64,000 bases of DNA, taken from positions 310,001 to 374,000 of the forward strand of contig NZ_JAPFQO010000001.1 in NCBI RefSeq assembly GCF_026241195.1, in the 5' to 3' direction. A program made the position numbers and the translations under genes. Below, piece after piece: positions 24,979-34,669 of the stretch. Position 1 is the stretch's first letter, and each line of letters begins with the position of its first letter. The notes below the pieces were generated by a model, which was not told where the DNA came from, made no database searches, and worked only from the letters and a program-made list of their open reading frames with translations. This DNA comes from Pontibacter anaerobius. GTDB lineage: Bacteria; Bacteroidota; Bacteroidia; Cytophagales; Hymenobacteraceae.

Positions 24979-27930
24979 ATGACGGATTATCGGAAGATAA
25001 ATAACCTTGTGGGCTGGGTCGTGTTCCTGATCGCGACAGCCGTTTATGTGCTAACCCTTGAGCCAACTGCCAGTTATTGGGATGCCGGTGAGTTTATCGC
25101 CTGCTCTTATAAGCTGCTGGTGCCACACCCGCCGGGGGCTCCTTTTTACCTTTTGATGGGCAGGCTGTTCTCGATGTTTGCCTCCGATGTAACCCAGGTG
25201 GCCTGGTGGGTGAACCTGCTTTCGGCTTTGGCTAGCTCATTTACCGTGCTTTTCCTTTTCTGGACCATCACCATACTTGCACGCAAGCTGTTGATAAAGG
25301 AGGGTGCTGAGCCAACCAAAGGCAATGTATGGCTGATTATGGGTAGCGGTGCAGTTGGCGCGCTGGCTTATACTTTCTCCGACTCAGCCTGGTTCTCGGC
25401 GGTAGAGGCAGAGGTTTATGCCATGTCATCGTTCTTTACGGCTATTGTTTTCTGGGCCATGCTGCGCTGGGAGGCAAAGGTTGGGCAGGCGCACTCCGAT
25501 AAGTGGCTTATACTTATCGCTTACCTGGTGGGTCTTTCCATTGGCGCTCACCTGCTGAACCTGGTAACCATTCCGGCGCTGGCTTTTCTTTACTATTTCC
25601 GTCTTTATAAACCGAATTTCTGGGGCGGCGTGATCGCCTTTGCCATCAGTGCCGTAATTGTGGTGGCCATACTTTGGGGAGTTATCCCGGGCTTGCCGTC
25701 CGTGGCGGGCAGCTTTGAGGTGTTCTTCGTGAACTCGCTTGGCCTGCCGTTCAGCTCGGGCATCATCGTATTTCTGGTGCTGTTTGTGGGGGCGTTGGTA
25801 TTCGGTATCCGTTACTCCATCCAGCATAGCAACCGTGTGCTGAACACGGCCCTGCTCAGCCTGGTTTTTGTGTTGATCGGCTATTCCTCTTACATGATGA
25901 TCCCGATCCGCTCTTCTTACGAGCCAACGATCGACGAGAACGACCCGGACGATATCCTGACATTCGTATCATACCTGAAGCGTGAACAGTACGGCGACCG
26001 TCCGTTGCTGTTCGGCCCACAGTACAACGCCCAGCCCGTTGGGCAGGAGGAAGGTGCTCCACGCTATGTAAAAGGCGAGGACAAGTACATTGTTGCCGGG
26101 AACAAGGTTGAGCCGGTATACGATTCTAAAGACAAAGTGCTGCTGCCACGCATTTACAGCGATCAGCCGGCGCATGTTGATGCTTATAAAAAGTGGGTAG
26201 ACCTGCGCGAGGGCCAGACACCGACTTTCGGCCAGAACATGAGCTTCCTGCTCAATTATCAGCTGGGCTTTATGTACTGGCGCTACTTCCTGTGGAACTT
26301 CGTGGGCCGCGAGAGCGATGTGCAGAATGCCGGGGTGCTGTGGTTCGGGGGGAATGAACCGAATGCGCCGGAGCGCGTGCTAGAGAGCGAGGCCCGCAAC
26401 ACGTTTTACCTGCTGCCCCTGCTGATAGGTATACTTGGTTTAATTTACCAGGTGCGCAAAGATGAGCAGAATGCCTTTGTTATCGGCCTGCTCTTCTTCT
26501 TTACAGGTATGGCCATTGCCTTGTACCTGAACCAGCCGCCGGTGGAGCCCCGTGAGCGTGATTATACTTTTGCCGGTTCGTTCTATGCCTTCAGTATCTG
26601 GATTGGCCTGGGCGTGATGGGACTGGCAGACCTGCTGGGCAAGGCGCTCAAGAACTCAACCGCACGCGCCGCTGTGGCAACCGTTATCGGTTTGCTGGTT
26701 CCGGGCATCATGGCTGCGGAAGGCTGGGACGACCACGACCGCTCCGACCGCTACCACTCTGTAGACTCGGCCAAGAACCTGCTCGATTCCTGCGCCCCTA
26801 ATGCCATACTTTTCACGAACGGCGACAACGATACCTTCCCGCTGTGGTATGCGCAGGAGGTGGAAGGCTACCGTACCGATGTGCGCGTGGCAGTACTCAG
26901 TTACCTGAACACCGACTGGTACATTGACCAGATGATGGACCAGTCTTACGAGTCTGACCCGTGGCCACTGTCGCTGGGAATGGAGAACTACCGCCAGGGT
27001 ACCAATGATTTCCTGCCATACATGGAGCGCCCTCAGGTAGCTGCCGGTATCGACCTGAAGCAGTATATCGGGTTGATAAAGCAGAACCACCCGGCCCTGC
27101 AGGCGCAGTACGGGGCCGGCACCACGTTACTGACCATGCCAACGCACAACTTCTTCCTGAACATCGATAAAGAGAAGATCAAGCAAATGGACTTTGTGGC
27201 AGAGGACCGTGAAGATGAGATTGTGGACCGTATGCAGTGGACCATCACCAAATCATTGCTGGAGAAAAAGCACCTGGTAATGCTCGACCTGCTGGCCACG
27301 AACAATTGGGAGCGCCCCGTATACTTCTCCACTACCGTAAACAGCGCCGACTTTATAGGCCTGTCAGACTTCTTCCAGTTGGAGGGGCTTGCTTACCGTG
27401 TGGTGCCTGTTAAAGCCGCTGAAGACGAAGCCGGAAACGTGAATAAAGAGGTCATGTATGAGAACATGATGAAGAAGTTCTCCTTCCGAAACTTCGATAA
27501 CCCGGACATCTTCTACGACGATAACTACTACCGCTTCTCGGCTAATGCCCGGGATAAGTTTGCCACACTGGCAGCTGCTTACCTGGAGGCCGGCGACGAG
27601 GCCAGAGCCAAAGAGATAGTGGAACACAGCTTTAAGGTGCTGCCGTTGGAGACGGTACCATACGATTACTACACGCCGCAGTTCATCTCTATTTATGCCG
27701 CTCTCGGCGAAATGGACAAGGCTACTGAACTACTGGACCTGATGGCCCAGGGGTCGCAGAAGGCACTGGACTATTATTTTGCCAAAGGCTCCCTGTTCGA
27801 CCAGGAGATACAGGTGAACATGGTGATCCTGCAGCAGTTGATTGGGTCGGCCCAGCAGTTGGGCCTCGACGACAGGGCAACGCAGTTGGAACAACAATTC
27901 AGACAGTACCTGCAGCGCATGCGCCGCTAA
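24979..27930 (+). CDS. TMEM260-type glycosyltransferase (DUF2723, GT117-like)
   Basis: 983 residues. The N-terminal ~600 residues hold 11 or more membrane helices. Near the start sits LEPTASYWDAGEFIACSYKL followed by PHPPGAPFYLLMGRLFS; the WDxGEFI acidic motif and HPPG are the signature of DUF2723. The eukaryotic relative TMEM260 is a protein O-mannosyltransferase, so a protein or glycan O-glycosyltransferase using a lipid-linked sugar is inferred. A soluble domain (about 600-850) and a TPR-like tail (LAAAYLEAGDEARAKEIVEH, IYAALGEMDKATELLDLM) follow. Its neighbours are a GWxTD lipoprotein and T9SS cargo genes, consistent with exported-protein glycosylation. Confidence 0.88.
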   Translation: MTDYRKINNLVGWVVFLIATAVYVLTLEPTASYWDAGEFIACSYKLLVPHPPGAPFYLLMGRLFSMFASDVTQVAWWVNLLSALASSFTVLFLFWTITILARKLLIKEGAEPTKGNVWLIMGSGAVGALAYTFSDSAWFSAVEAEVYAMSSFFTAIVFWAMLRWEAKVGQAHSDKWLILIAYLVGLSIGAHLLNLVTIPALAFLYYFRLYKPNFWGGVIAFAISAVIVVAILWGVIPGLPSVAGSFEVFFVNSLGLPFSSGIIVFLVLFVGALVFGIRYSIQHSNRVLNTALLSLVFVLIGYSSYMMIPIRSSYEPTIDENDPDDILTFVSYLKREQYGDRPLLFGPQYNAQPVGQEEGAPRYVKGEDKYIVAGNKVEPVYDSKDKVLLPRIYSDQPAHVDAYKKWVDLREGQTPTFGQNMSFLLNYQLGFMYWRYFLWNFVGRESDVQNAGVLWFGGNEPNAPERVLESEARNTFYLLPLLIGILGLIYQVRKDEQNAFVIGLLFFFTGMAIALYLNQPPVEPRERDYTFAGSFYAFSIWIGLGVMGLADLLGKALKNSTARAAVATVIGLLVPGIMAAEGWDDHDRSDRYHSVDSAKNLLDSCAPNAILFTNGDNDTFPLWYAQEVEGYRTDVRVAVLSYLNTDWYIDQMMDQSYESDPWPLSLGMENYRQGTNDFLPYMERPQVAAGIDLKQYIGLIKQNHPALQAQYGAGTTLLTMPTHNFFLNIDKEKIKQMDFVAEDREDEIVDRMQWTITKSLLEKKHLVMLDLLATNNWERPVYFSTTVNSADFIGLSDFFQLEGLAYRVVPVKAAEDEAGNVNKEVMYENMMKKFSFRNFDNPDIFYDDNYYRFSANARDKFATLAAAYLEAGDEARAKEIVEHSFKVLPLETVPYDYYTPQFISIYAALGEMDKATELLDLMAQGSQKALDYYFAKGSLFDQEIQVNMVILQQLIGSAQQLGLDDRATQLEQQFRQYLQRMRR

Positions 27931-28025
27931 ACAAAATACTGTTTTTACCAGTACAAAAACCCGGGTTGCCCAAAGGCAGTCCGGGTTTTATTTTATCACT
28001 CAATCATACTTATACTTGCTTTAAG

Positions 28026-29261
28026 ATGAGGTACTTGTATTTGTTGCTGCTCTGCGTGGTGTACGGCTGTGGCGGCCAGGCTGACTACCGTAGCTATAGC
28101 ACACCGGCCCCTGCGCAGGTAAAGCGGGAAATGCCTGAGGTAGTGATGCAGCATGCCTACTACGCCAGCAACGACAGTCTGCACCTGCTGCTTAAGTTTG
28201 AGGATGTCCGCCAGGTGCTGGACATACTGCAGGCAGCCTCATCGTATGAGTACGCTGTAAGGAATGGGCTGTCAGGCCGGGATGCTGCTGTACTTCAGGA
28301 CTCCATAGACCTGCCCAACAGAAAGATAACCGACATCGAGGGCGAGCTGCATGTGCAACTGTCGTTACCCGGAAATGTGGTGCAGGAGCCCAACGTACTG
28401 CACCTGCGGGTATGGCAGGTGCTGTCGGGGCAAGAGCGGATGGGGGTGGAGTTTAAGGTGCCGCTGAGCAGCGGAATGATGCAGAAAAATTACCTGCTGG
28501 TGAAGGAGGGCACGGCCAAACCGATGCTCCAGGACTACATTACCACTTCCGACAGGTTGCTGATGCGCACCTATGCCAACACCGACAGCGCCATACCGGT
28601 AGACCGTTTTGAGTTGGACTTTATGCCCGCTGCTCCCCCCATGAGCATGAAGAAACCTGCGGTGGCGCGAACGCTTGCCGTAGCAGAAACAGACACCCTC
28701 TCAGCCTCCGACACCCTGAGCTTTGAGCAGGAGGGTTTATACTTATTTAATCCCGGCTCAGCCCTTGCGAGGGGCGTGGTGGTGCTGTCGGGTAAGTATC
28801 CCCTTATCACCCGGGCAGAAGAGCTTGTTCCGCCGCTCATATACCTTACTACATCAGAAGAGCGGGATGCCCTTTTTAAAGCCGCAGACCCGAAGGCCGC
28901 CGTGGATGAGTTCTGGCTGGAGGTGGGCGGAAATGAGAGCAGGGCACGGGAGCTTATCCGTACCTATTATAAGCGTGTGGAGATGGCAAACAAGCTGTTT
29001 ACGGCGCACAAGGCCGGTTGGGCAACAGATAGAGGCATGATTTACATCATCTACGGGCGGCCAAGCAGCGTGAGCCAGATAGGGCCTAACATCACCTGGA
29101 TTTACCGCGAGTCTGACACCTCGCCCTACATCAAGTTCGTTTTTACCAAAAAAGAGAATAACTTTACCGAAAATTATTATGAACTGGTACGGCGCCGTGA
29201 GTACGAAGAAAGCTGGTACAGTTCTGTTGCAAAATGGAGAGCAGGAAAGACAAATTTGTAG
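28026..29261 (+). CDS. GWxTD-domain lipoprotein
   Basis: 411 residues from the ATG at 28026, which gives a lipoprotein signal MRYLYLLLLCVVYGCGG with lipobox VYGC. The frame upstream to 27966 lies in a hairpin-like gap. The C-terminal third has the family motif HKAGWATDRGMIYIIYGRPSSV and ends RRREYEESWYSSV. Family members are envelope proteins of unknown role in Bacteroidota. Its 3' end overlaps rlmB by 28 bases, indicating coupling. Confidence 0.85.
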   Translation: MRYLYLLLLCVVYGCGGQADYRSYSTPAPAQVKREMPEVVMQHAYYASNDSLHLLLKFEDVRQVLDILQAASSYEYAVRNGLSGRDAAVLQDSIDLPNRKITDIEGELHVQLSLPGNVVQEPNVLHLRVWQVLSGQERMGVEFKVPLSSGMMQKNYLLVKEGTAKPMLQDYITTSDRLLMRTYANTDSAIPVDRFELDFMPAAPPMSMKKPAVARTLAVAETDTLSASDTLSFEQEGLYLFNPGSALARGVVVLSGKYPLITRAEELVPPLIYLTTSEERDALFKAADPKAAVDEFWLEVGGNESRARELIRTYYKRVEMANKLFTAHKAGWATDRGMIYIIYGRPSSVSQIGPNITWIYRESDTSPYIKFVFTKKENNFTENYYELVRRREYEESWYSSVAKWRAGKTNL

Positions 29262-30076
29262 GCAACCGCTTCGGTGGGCCCCGAACACCGAAAGAAGATA
29301 AAAGCGAGATGATTTTCGGCTCGCGCCCGATACTGGAGGCGCTAACGGCCGGAAAGGAGCTGGAGAAGATATTCCTGCTGCGCGGTACCCGCAACCCTAC
29401 CACCGACGAGATCGTGAAGCTGGCGAAAGGCCGTGAGGTGCCTGTGGTTACAGTACCTGTCGAGAAGCTCAACAAGCTGACGCGCAAGAACCACCAGGGC
29501 GCTGTGGCCATGATCTCCCCAATTTCTTACCAGCCGCTATCAGAAATTGTAACCGCACTTTTTGAGCAGGGCAAGAATCCGCTGCTGCTTATACTTGACC
29601 GCATTACCGATGTGCGCAACTTTGGCTCGATAGCCAGGAACGCTGAGTGTATGGGCGTGGATGCCATCGTGATCCCAAGCCGTGGCGGTGCGCAGATCAA
29701 TGCCGATGCCATGAAGACATCAGCCGGTGCGCTTAACCTCGTGCCCGTGTGCCGTGAGCCTAACCTGAAAGACACGATAGATTACCTGAAGGACTACGGC
29801 TTTCAGATTGTGGCCTGTACCGAGAAAACCGAGCATCAGCTCAACGACTTTGCCGTGGACATGGTGGGTCCAACAGCTATACTAATGGGTAGCGAGGAAG
29901 ACGGCATCTCGCCGGAGTACCTGAAGCGCGCCGACGTAAAGTTGCGCATCCCGCTGATGGGCCAGATCGGTTCGCTAAACGTGTCAGTGGCTACAGGTAT
30001 CATACTTTACGAAGCCATGCGCCAGCGCCTGAAAGACAGTGGCTACGCCAGCCTAAACAAGCTGGAGCCATTATAA
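29234..30076 (+). CDS. rlmB: 23S rRNA (guanosine-2'-O)-methyltransferase RlmB (SpoU family)
   Basis: 280 residues. N-terminal substrate-binding domain MIFGSRPILEALTAGKELEKIFL; SPOUT catalytic domain with motif 1 LDRITDVRNFGSIARNAEC, motif 2 ILMGSEEDGIS and motif 3 IPLMGQIGSLNVSVATGI, forming the trefoil knot that binds SAM. It methylates a conserved guanosine (G2251 in E. coli) of 23S rRNA. A close TrmH-family relative of slightly different specificity is possible. Overlaps the GWxTD gene and is followed by a hairpin terminator. Confidence 0.92.
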   Translation: MESRKDKFVGNRFGGPRTPKEDKSEMIFGSRPILEALTAGKELEKIFLLRGTRNPTTDEIVKLAKGREVPVVTVPVEKLNKLTRKNHQGAVAMISPISYQPLSEIVTALFEQGKNPLLLILDRITDVRNFGSIARNAECMGVDAIVIPSRGGAQINADAMKTSAGALNLVPVCREPNLKDTIDYLKDYGFQIVACTEKTEHQLNDFAVDMVGPTAILMGSEEDGISPEYLKRADVKLRIPLMGQIGSLNVSVATGIILYEAMRQRLKDSGYASLNKLEPL

Positions 30077-30087
30077 CAAAGTATAAT

Positions 30088-30115
30088 AAACCCATACTTC
30101 AATAAGTATGGGTTT
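30088..30115. terminator. Terminator of rlmB, flanked by AAGTATA/TATACTT
   Basis: AAACCCATACTT-CAAT-AAGTATGGGTTT. The stem itself contains the AAGTAT/ATACTT word, and outer AGTATAA and TATACTT copies extend it. Confidence 0.8.
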
Positions 30116-30132
30116 ATACTTTCTGTAAAACA

Positions 30133-30171
30133 AAAGGCTATAAACCGGATCACCTCCAGTTTATAGCCTTT
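30133..30171 (-). terminator. Terminator of manC
   Basis: AAAGGCTATAAAC pairs exactly with GTTTATAGCCTTT over a 13-base loop. On the minus strand it is followed by TTGTTTTAC. Confidence 0.75.
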
Positions 30172-30193
30172 CTTATACTTGCCAAAGTACAGA

Positions 30194-31270
30194 TTAAATG
30201 TAATCTGAGCCTTTCTTAGACTTGGCGTCGGCCACAAACTCCTTCACCTTCTGCTCTTCTTCTTTTCTGCAGATCATCAGTACGTTATCGTACTCCGCCA
30301 CAATAAAGTCGTCGAGGCCTTGCAGCACCACCAGGCGGTTCTTAGGTGTTTTAATGATGCAGTCCTTCGTGTCGTACAGCATCACGTCGCCGTCTACCAC
30401 GTTACCGTTCTCGTCCTTGTCGTTGATGGTGTAGAGGGAGTTCCAGGTGCCCAGGTCAGACCAGCCGATGTCGGCCAGCAGCACGTACACGTTGTCTACC
30501 TTCTCCATAATGCCATAGTCAATGGATACATTGCGGCACTGGGAGTAAGCTCTCGTGATAAAGTTTTGTTCCTGGGGCGTGTTAAAGGTACTGTTGCCTT
30601 CCTCAAAAACCTCCGTAATCTCAGGCAGGTGCTGGTGAAAAGCCTTCAGGATGCTCTGCACGTTCCAGATAAAGATGCCGGAGTTCCACACAAAATCGCC
30701 GCTGTCCAGGAACATCTGCGCCAGTTCCAGGTTAGGTTTTTCGGTAAAGGTCTTTACCTTTTTTATCTTGGAGTTCTTCTCATCGATGTACTGAATATAG
30801 CCGTATCCGGTGTCGGGGCGGCTTGGGGTAATTCCCAGCGTAATAAGCACATCGTCTTTACTGGCAGCATCCAGGGCGTCTTTCACCACCTCCGTAAACA
30901 CATCCTGCTTCAGCACCACGTGGTCGGCTGGCGTTACCACCAGGTTGGCCTTTGGGTTCAGCTGCGCGATTTTGTAAGAGGCGTATGCAATGCACGGGGC
31001 GGTGTTTCTGCCAACCGGCTCCAGCAGTATCTGGTTATCAGATAGCTCGGGGAGCTGCTCCTTTACCAGTGCCTCGTAATCCTTGTTGGTAACTATAAAA
31101 AGATTCTCGGGTGGGCAGATGTCTGCAAAGCGCTTTGCGGTGGTTTGTAGCATACTCTCGCCAATGCCAAGCACATCATGAAACTGCTTGGGGTAATTGG
31201 TGCGGCTGAAAGGCCAGAAACGGCTTCCGATGCCGCCGGCCATGATCACCACGTAGGTGTTGTTATCCAT
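30194..31270 (-). CDS. manC: Mannose-1-phosphate guanylyltransferase
   Basis: 358 residues from the ATG at 31270 (MDNNTYVVIMAGGIGSRFWP). Nucleotidyltransferase signature AGGIGSRFWPFSRTNYPKQF at the start, then PVGRNTAPCIAYAS, TPADH and FTEKPNLE. It makes GDP-mannose from mannose-1-phosphate and GTP for mannose/fucose-containing glycans. No phosphomannose-isomerase fusion domain; the length is that of the short, single-domain type. Its start follows the kdsD stop by one base, so the two are co-transcribed, joining two surface-sugar pathways. Confidence 0.93.
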   Translation of the reverse strand: MDNNTYVVIMAGGIGSRFWPFSRTNYPKQFHDVLGIGESMLQTTAKRFADICPPENLFIVTNKDYEALVKEQLPELSDNQILLEPVGRNTAPCIAYASYKIAQLNPKANLVVTPADHVVLKQDVFTEVVKDALDAASKDDVLITLGITPSRPDTGYGYIQYIDEKNSKIKKVKTFTEKPNLELAQMFLDSGDFVWNSGIFIWNVQSILKAFHQHLPEITEVFEEGNSTFNTPQEQNFITRAYSQCRNVSIDYGIMEKVDNVYVLLADIGWSDLGTWNSLYTINDKDENGNVVDGDVMLYDTKDCIIKTPKNRLVVLQGLDDFIVAEYDNVLMICRKEEEQKVKEFVADAKSKKGSDYI

Positions 31271-31271
31271 G

Positions 31272-32243
31272 TTATACAAGTCCTTCTTTAAGTAAATCGT
31301 GGAGGTGAATAAAGCCCTCGAATTTACCTGATTTTGTTACAATGAGTTGCGTTATACTTTTTTCCTGCATAATCGCCATGGCCTCAGCGGCATAGCTGTC
31401 CGGCTCAATGGTGAGCGGGGCAGGGGTCATAATGTCGATGGCGGTGATGCCCTCCACCTTTTCATACTTGTTGAGCATGCGGCGCAGGTCCCCGTCGGTA
31501 ATGATGCCAACCAACTCCTCCGTGCCTTCTTTCACTACAGCCGTGGCTCCCAGCCGCTTAGATGATATCTCGATAATAATCTCTCTGAGTGTTGCGTTCT
31601 CCTTTACGCTGGGCGACTCGTTTTGGGTGTAAATATCCTCTACCTTCAGGTAAAGGCGCTTGCCCAGTGAGCCGCCAGGGTGCAGAGTAGCAAAGTCGGA
31701 GCTGCTGAAACCGCGCGCCTCCAGCAGGCTTACGGCCAGGGCATCGCCGAGCGCGAGTGCTGCCGTGGTGCTGGTGGTAGGGGCCAGGTTGTGCGGGCAG
31801 GCCTCACGCTCTACGTAAGCGTTAAGTATAAAATCCGCGCTTTGGGCAAGGTAAGAGTCGGTGCTGGCAACCAGGGCTGCCAACTTGGAACCTTTGCGCT
31901 TTAGTAAGGGTACAAGTACCTTAATCTCAGGGGTGTTACCGCTTTTGGAGATGCAGATCACAAAGTCCTCCGGCTGTATCATGCCCAGGTCACCGTGTAT
32001 AGCGTCTGCCGCGTGCATAAACAGGGCAGGAGTACCAGTGGAATTAAGGGTAGCCACGATCTTTTGGGCGATGTTGGCGCTCTTGCCAATGCCGGTAACA
32101 ACTACCCGGCCCTTGATCTGCAAAATAGCTTTCACGCACTCCTCGAAACGTTCGTCGATAAAATCTGCCAGTCTGGCGATGGCCTCGGCTTCTGCTTCTA
32201 ATACTTTTTTTGCGGTAAGAGCTATATTATTAGGGAGATTCAA
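31272..32243 (-). CDS. kdsD: KpsF/GutQ-type arabinose-5-phosphate isomerase
   Basis: 323 residues: SIS domain (about 35-180) with VVVTGIGKSANIAQKIVATL, STGTPALFMHAADAIHGDLGM, ISKSGNTPEIK and ATTSTTAALALGDALA, then a CBS pair (about 205-323). This is the standard layout of D-arabinose-5-phosphate isomerase, the first step of Kdo synthesis for lipopolysaccharide. First gene of a pair with manC, divergent from recQ. Confidence 0.94.
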   Translation of the reverse strand: MNLPNNIALTAKKVLEAEAEAIARLADFIDERFEECVKAILQIKGRVVVTGIGKSANIAQKIVATLNSTGTPALFMHAADAIHGDLGMIQPEDFVICISKSGNTPEIKVLVPLLKRKGSKLAALVASTDSYLAQSADFILNAYVEREACPHNLAPTTSTTAALALGDALAVSLLEARGFSSSDFATLHPGGSLGKRLYLKVEDIYTQNESPSVKENATLREIIIEISSKRLGATAVVKEGTEELVGIITDGDLRRMLNKYEKVEGITAIDIMTPAPLTIEPDSYAAEAMAIMQEKSITQLIVTKSGKFEGFIHLHDLLKEGLV

Positions 32244-32245
32244 GT

Positions 32246-32253
32246 TAAATTTG
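32246..32253 (+). promoter_or_regulatory. Possible -7 box TAAATTTG before recQ
   Basis: Exact TAnnTTTG match right at the divergent kdsD start, about 57 bases before the recQ ATG. No obvious TTTG at -33. Confidence 0.35.
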
Positions 32254-32309
32254 TGTTAGTGCACTCTTTTGGAGTGCGTTGCAACAAGATTAAATTTTTG
32301 CAAGATTAC

Positions 32310-34490
32310 ATGTCTATTCAACAAGAGGTAAATCTCAAGAACAAATTAAAAGAAGTTTTTGGGTATAATCAATTCAGAGGAAATCAGGAGCTGATAATAA
32401 ATAATATTATTAACGGCAAGAACACCTTTGTGATTATGCCTACGGGCGCGGGCAAGTCGTTGTGCTACCAGCTTCCTGCTCTTTCGTTACCGGGCACAGC
32501 GATCGTTATTTCGCCGCTTATTGCCCTGATGAAGAACCAGGTAGACCAGCTGAACGCCTTCGGGGTAAATGCGCACTTCCTGAACTCTACGCTCTCTAAA
32601 TCAGAAACGAATAAAGTTAAAAAAGAGACACTGGCCGGGGAGGTGAAGTTGCTGTACGTGGCGCCGGAGTCGCTTACGAAGGAGGAGACGGTGGAGTTTC
32701 TGCGCGCCTCTAACATTTCCTTCGTAGCCATAGACGAGGCGCACTGTATCTCGGAGTGGGGGCATGACTTCCGTCCGGAGTACCGCCGTATCCGCGGCAT
32801 CATCGACCAGATCGGGGACCTGCCGATCATAGCCCTGACAGCCACAGCAACGCCAAAAGTACAGCTCGACATCCAGCGCAACCTGCAGATGGACGAGGCC
32901 TCTGTTTTCAAGTCTTCTTTTAACCGCACCAACCTGTACTATGAGGTGCGCCCGAAGCATAACACCAAAAAGCAGCTTATCCAGTACGTGAAGAAGCACA
33001 AGGGCAAGAGCGGCATTGTGTACTGCCTGAGCCGCAAGAAGGTGGAGGAGATAGCCGAGTTGCTGAAGGTAAACGACGTGAAGGCGCTGCCGTACCATGC
33101 CGGCCTGGACCCGAGTGTGCGCATGGCCAACCAGGATGCTTTCCTGAATGAGGAGGCGGACGTGATTGTAGCCACCATTGCCTTTGGTATGGGCATTGAT
33201 AAACCGGACGTTCGCTTCGTGATCCACTATGATACCCCGAAATCCATCGAAGGGTATTACCAGGAGACTGGGCGTGCCGGCCGCGATGGCATGGAGGGTA
33301 ACTGCATTATGTTCTACAGCTACGACGATATTGTTAAGCTGGAGAAGTTTAATAAAGACAAGCCCGTAACAGAGCGCGACAACTCCAAGCTGCTGCTGCA
33401 GGAGATGGCTGCCTACGCCGACTCGGCTGTGTGCCGCCGCAAACAGCTGCTGCACTACTTTGGGGAGACCTTCGAGAAAGACTGCGGCTTCTGCGATAAC
33501 TGCCTGCACCCGAAAGAGCGCTTTGAGGCGCAGGAAGAAGTGCTGCTGGCCCTGAAGGCCGTTCAGCAGACAGGCCAGCGTTTCAGCATAGACCATATTA
33601 CCCATGTGCTTACCGGCCTGCGCAACCAGTACGTTGCCAGCTACGACCACGATAAGCTGGAGGTATTTGCCGCTGGCAAGGAGCAGGACGCGCAGTTCTG
33701 GAGCTCCGTGCTGCGCCAGATCCTGCTGTCGGAGTACCTGGAGAAGGACATAGATAGTTTCGGTGTGATTAAGCTGACGCAGAAAGGCGAAGATTTTATT
33801 CAGAAGCCTCACGCAATACAGCTGACCAAAGACCATAACTACGACCAGGAAGTGAAGGAGGACGAGGAGAAGGAGGAGGCGCAGGCATCAGCCGGCCACG
33901 ACGAGGTACTATTTGACATGCTGAAGAACCTGCGTAAGAAGCTGGCCAAAGAAAAAGGCCTGCCGCCGTACGTGCTGTTCCAGGATCCATCGATAAAGGA
34001 GATGGCCACTGTGTACCCGACCACCCGCGACGAACTGGCGCACATTGCCGGCGTGGGCATGGGCAAGGTGCAGAAGTTCGGTAAGCCGTTCCTGGACATG
34101 ATCAGCAAGTACGTGGAGGAGAACGACATCGTGACGGCCTCTGACGTGGTGGTGAAAAGCACCGTGAATAAGTCCAAGATCAAAATCTACATCATCCAGC
34201 AGATAGACAAAAAGGTAGACCTGGAGGAGATCGCTGCGTCTAAGGACCTGACGATGCCGGAGCTGATTGAGGAGATTGAGCACATCTGCTACTCGGGCAC
34301 AAAGCTTAACCTGAACTACTACATCAACAACATACTGGACGATGAGCGGCAGGACGAGGTGTATGACTACTTTATGAGCGCCAGTACCGACAACATTGCC
34401 GTGGCTGTGAAGGAGCTGGGCACTGACGATTACACCGAAGAGGACCTGCGCCTGATGCGCATCAAGTTCCTGTCGGAGTACGCCAACTAA
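32310..34490 (+). CDS. recQ: ATP-dependent DNA helicase RecQ
   Basis: 726 residues from the ATG at 32310. Walker A MPTGAGKSLCYQ (43-54), DEAH box with AIDEAHCISEWGHDFRPEY, motif VI QETGRAGRDG, the RecQ-C-terminal zinc cluster (Cys in AVCRRKQLLHYFG and CGFCDNC), a winged-helix region, and an HRDC-like domain (LPPYVLFQDPSIKEMATVYP). A further ~120-residue C-terminal extension is common in Bacteroidota RecQ. 3'-5' unwinding in recombination and fork repair. Monocistronic. Confidence 0.95.
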   Translation: MSIQQEVNLKNKLKEVFGYNQFRGNQELIINNIINGKNTFVIMPTGAGKSLCYQLPALSLPGTAIVISPLIALMKNQVDQLNAFGVNAHFLNSTLSKSETNKVKKETLAGEVKLLYVAPESLTKEETVEFLRASNISFVAIDEAHCISEWGHDFRPEYRRIRGIIDQIGDLPIIALTATATPKVQLDIQRNLQMDEASVFKSSFNRTNLYYEVRPKHNTKKQLIQYVKKHKGKSGIVYCLSRKKVEEIAELLKVNDVKALPYHAGLDPSVRMANQDAFLNEEADVIVATIAFGMGIDKPDVRFVIHYDTPKSIEGYYQETGRAGRDGMEGNCIMFYSYDDIVKLEKFNKDKPVTERDNSKLLLQEMAAYADSAVCRRKQLLHYFGETFEKDCGFCDNCLHPKERFEAQEEVLLALKAVQQTGQRFSIDHITHVLTGLRNQYVASYDHDKLEVFAAGKEQDAQFWSSVLRQILLSEYLEKDIDSFGVIKLTQKGEDFIQKPHAIQLTKDHNYDQEVKEDEEKEEAQASAGHDEVLFDMLKNLRKKLAKEKGLPPYVLFQDPSIKEMATVYPTTRDELAHIAGVGMGKVQKFGKPFLDMISKYVEENDIVTASDVVVKSTVNKSKIKIYIIQQIDKKVDLEEIAASKDLTMPELIEEIEHICYSGTKLNLNYYINNILDDERQDEVYDYFMSASTDNIAVAVKELGTDDYTEEDLRLMRIKFLSEYAN

Positions 34491-34511
34491 GTTGATGCAA
34501 GTATAAAGTAT

Positions 34512-34541
34512 AAAAGCGGCCGGGTTTCATCGGCCGCTTTT
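34512..34541 (+). terminator. Terminator of recQ
   Basis: AAAAGCGGCCG / CGGCCGCTTTT stem over an 8-base loop, preceded by the double word AAGTATAAAGTATAAA. Confidence 0.85.
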
Positions 34542-34669
34542 TCTTTTCCGGTTTGTAAGTATAAATCCTGAAGTATAAAGCGTTGTAAGTACTGCACGTG
34601 CCAGTATAAATCTTTAACTTCGCAGCAGTGCCCGTAATTTTTAAACCCGTTAATCTTTAACCCAAGAAT

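Noticed and set aside
32601..33836. 411-codon minus-strand frame inside recQ
   Set aside because: Shadow of a strongly conserved recQ reading frame; protein is Leu/Val/His-rich nonsense without motifs.
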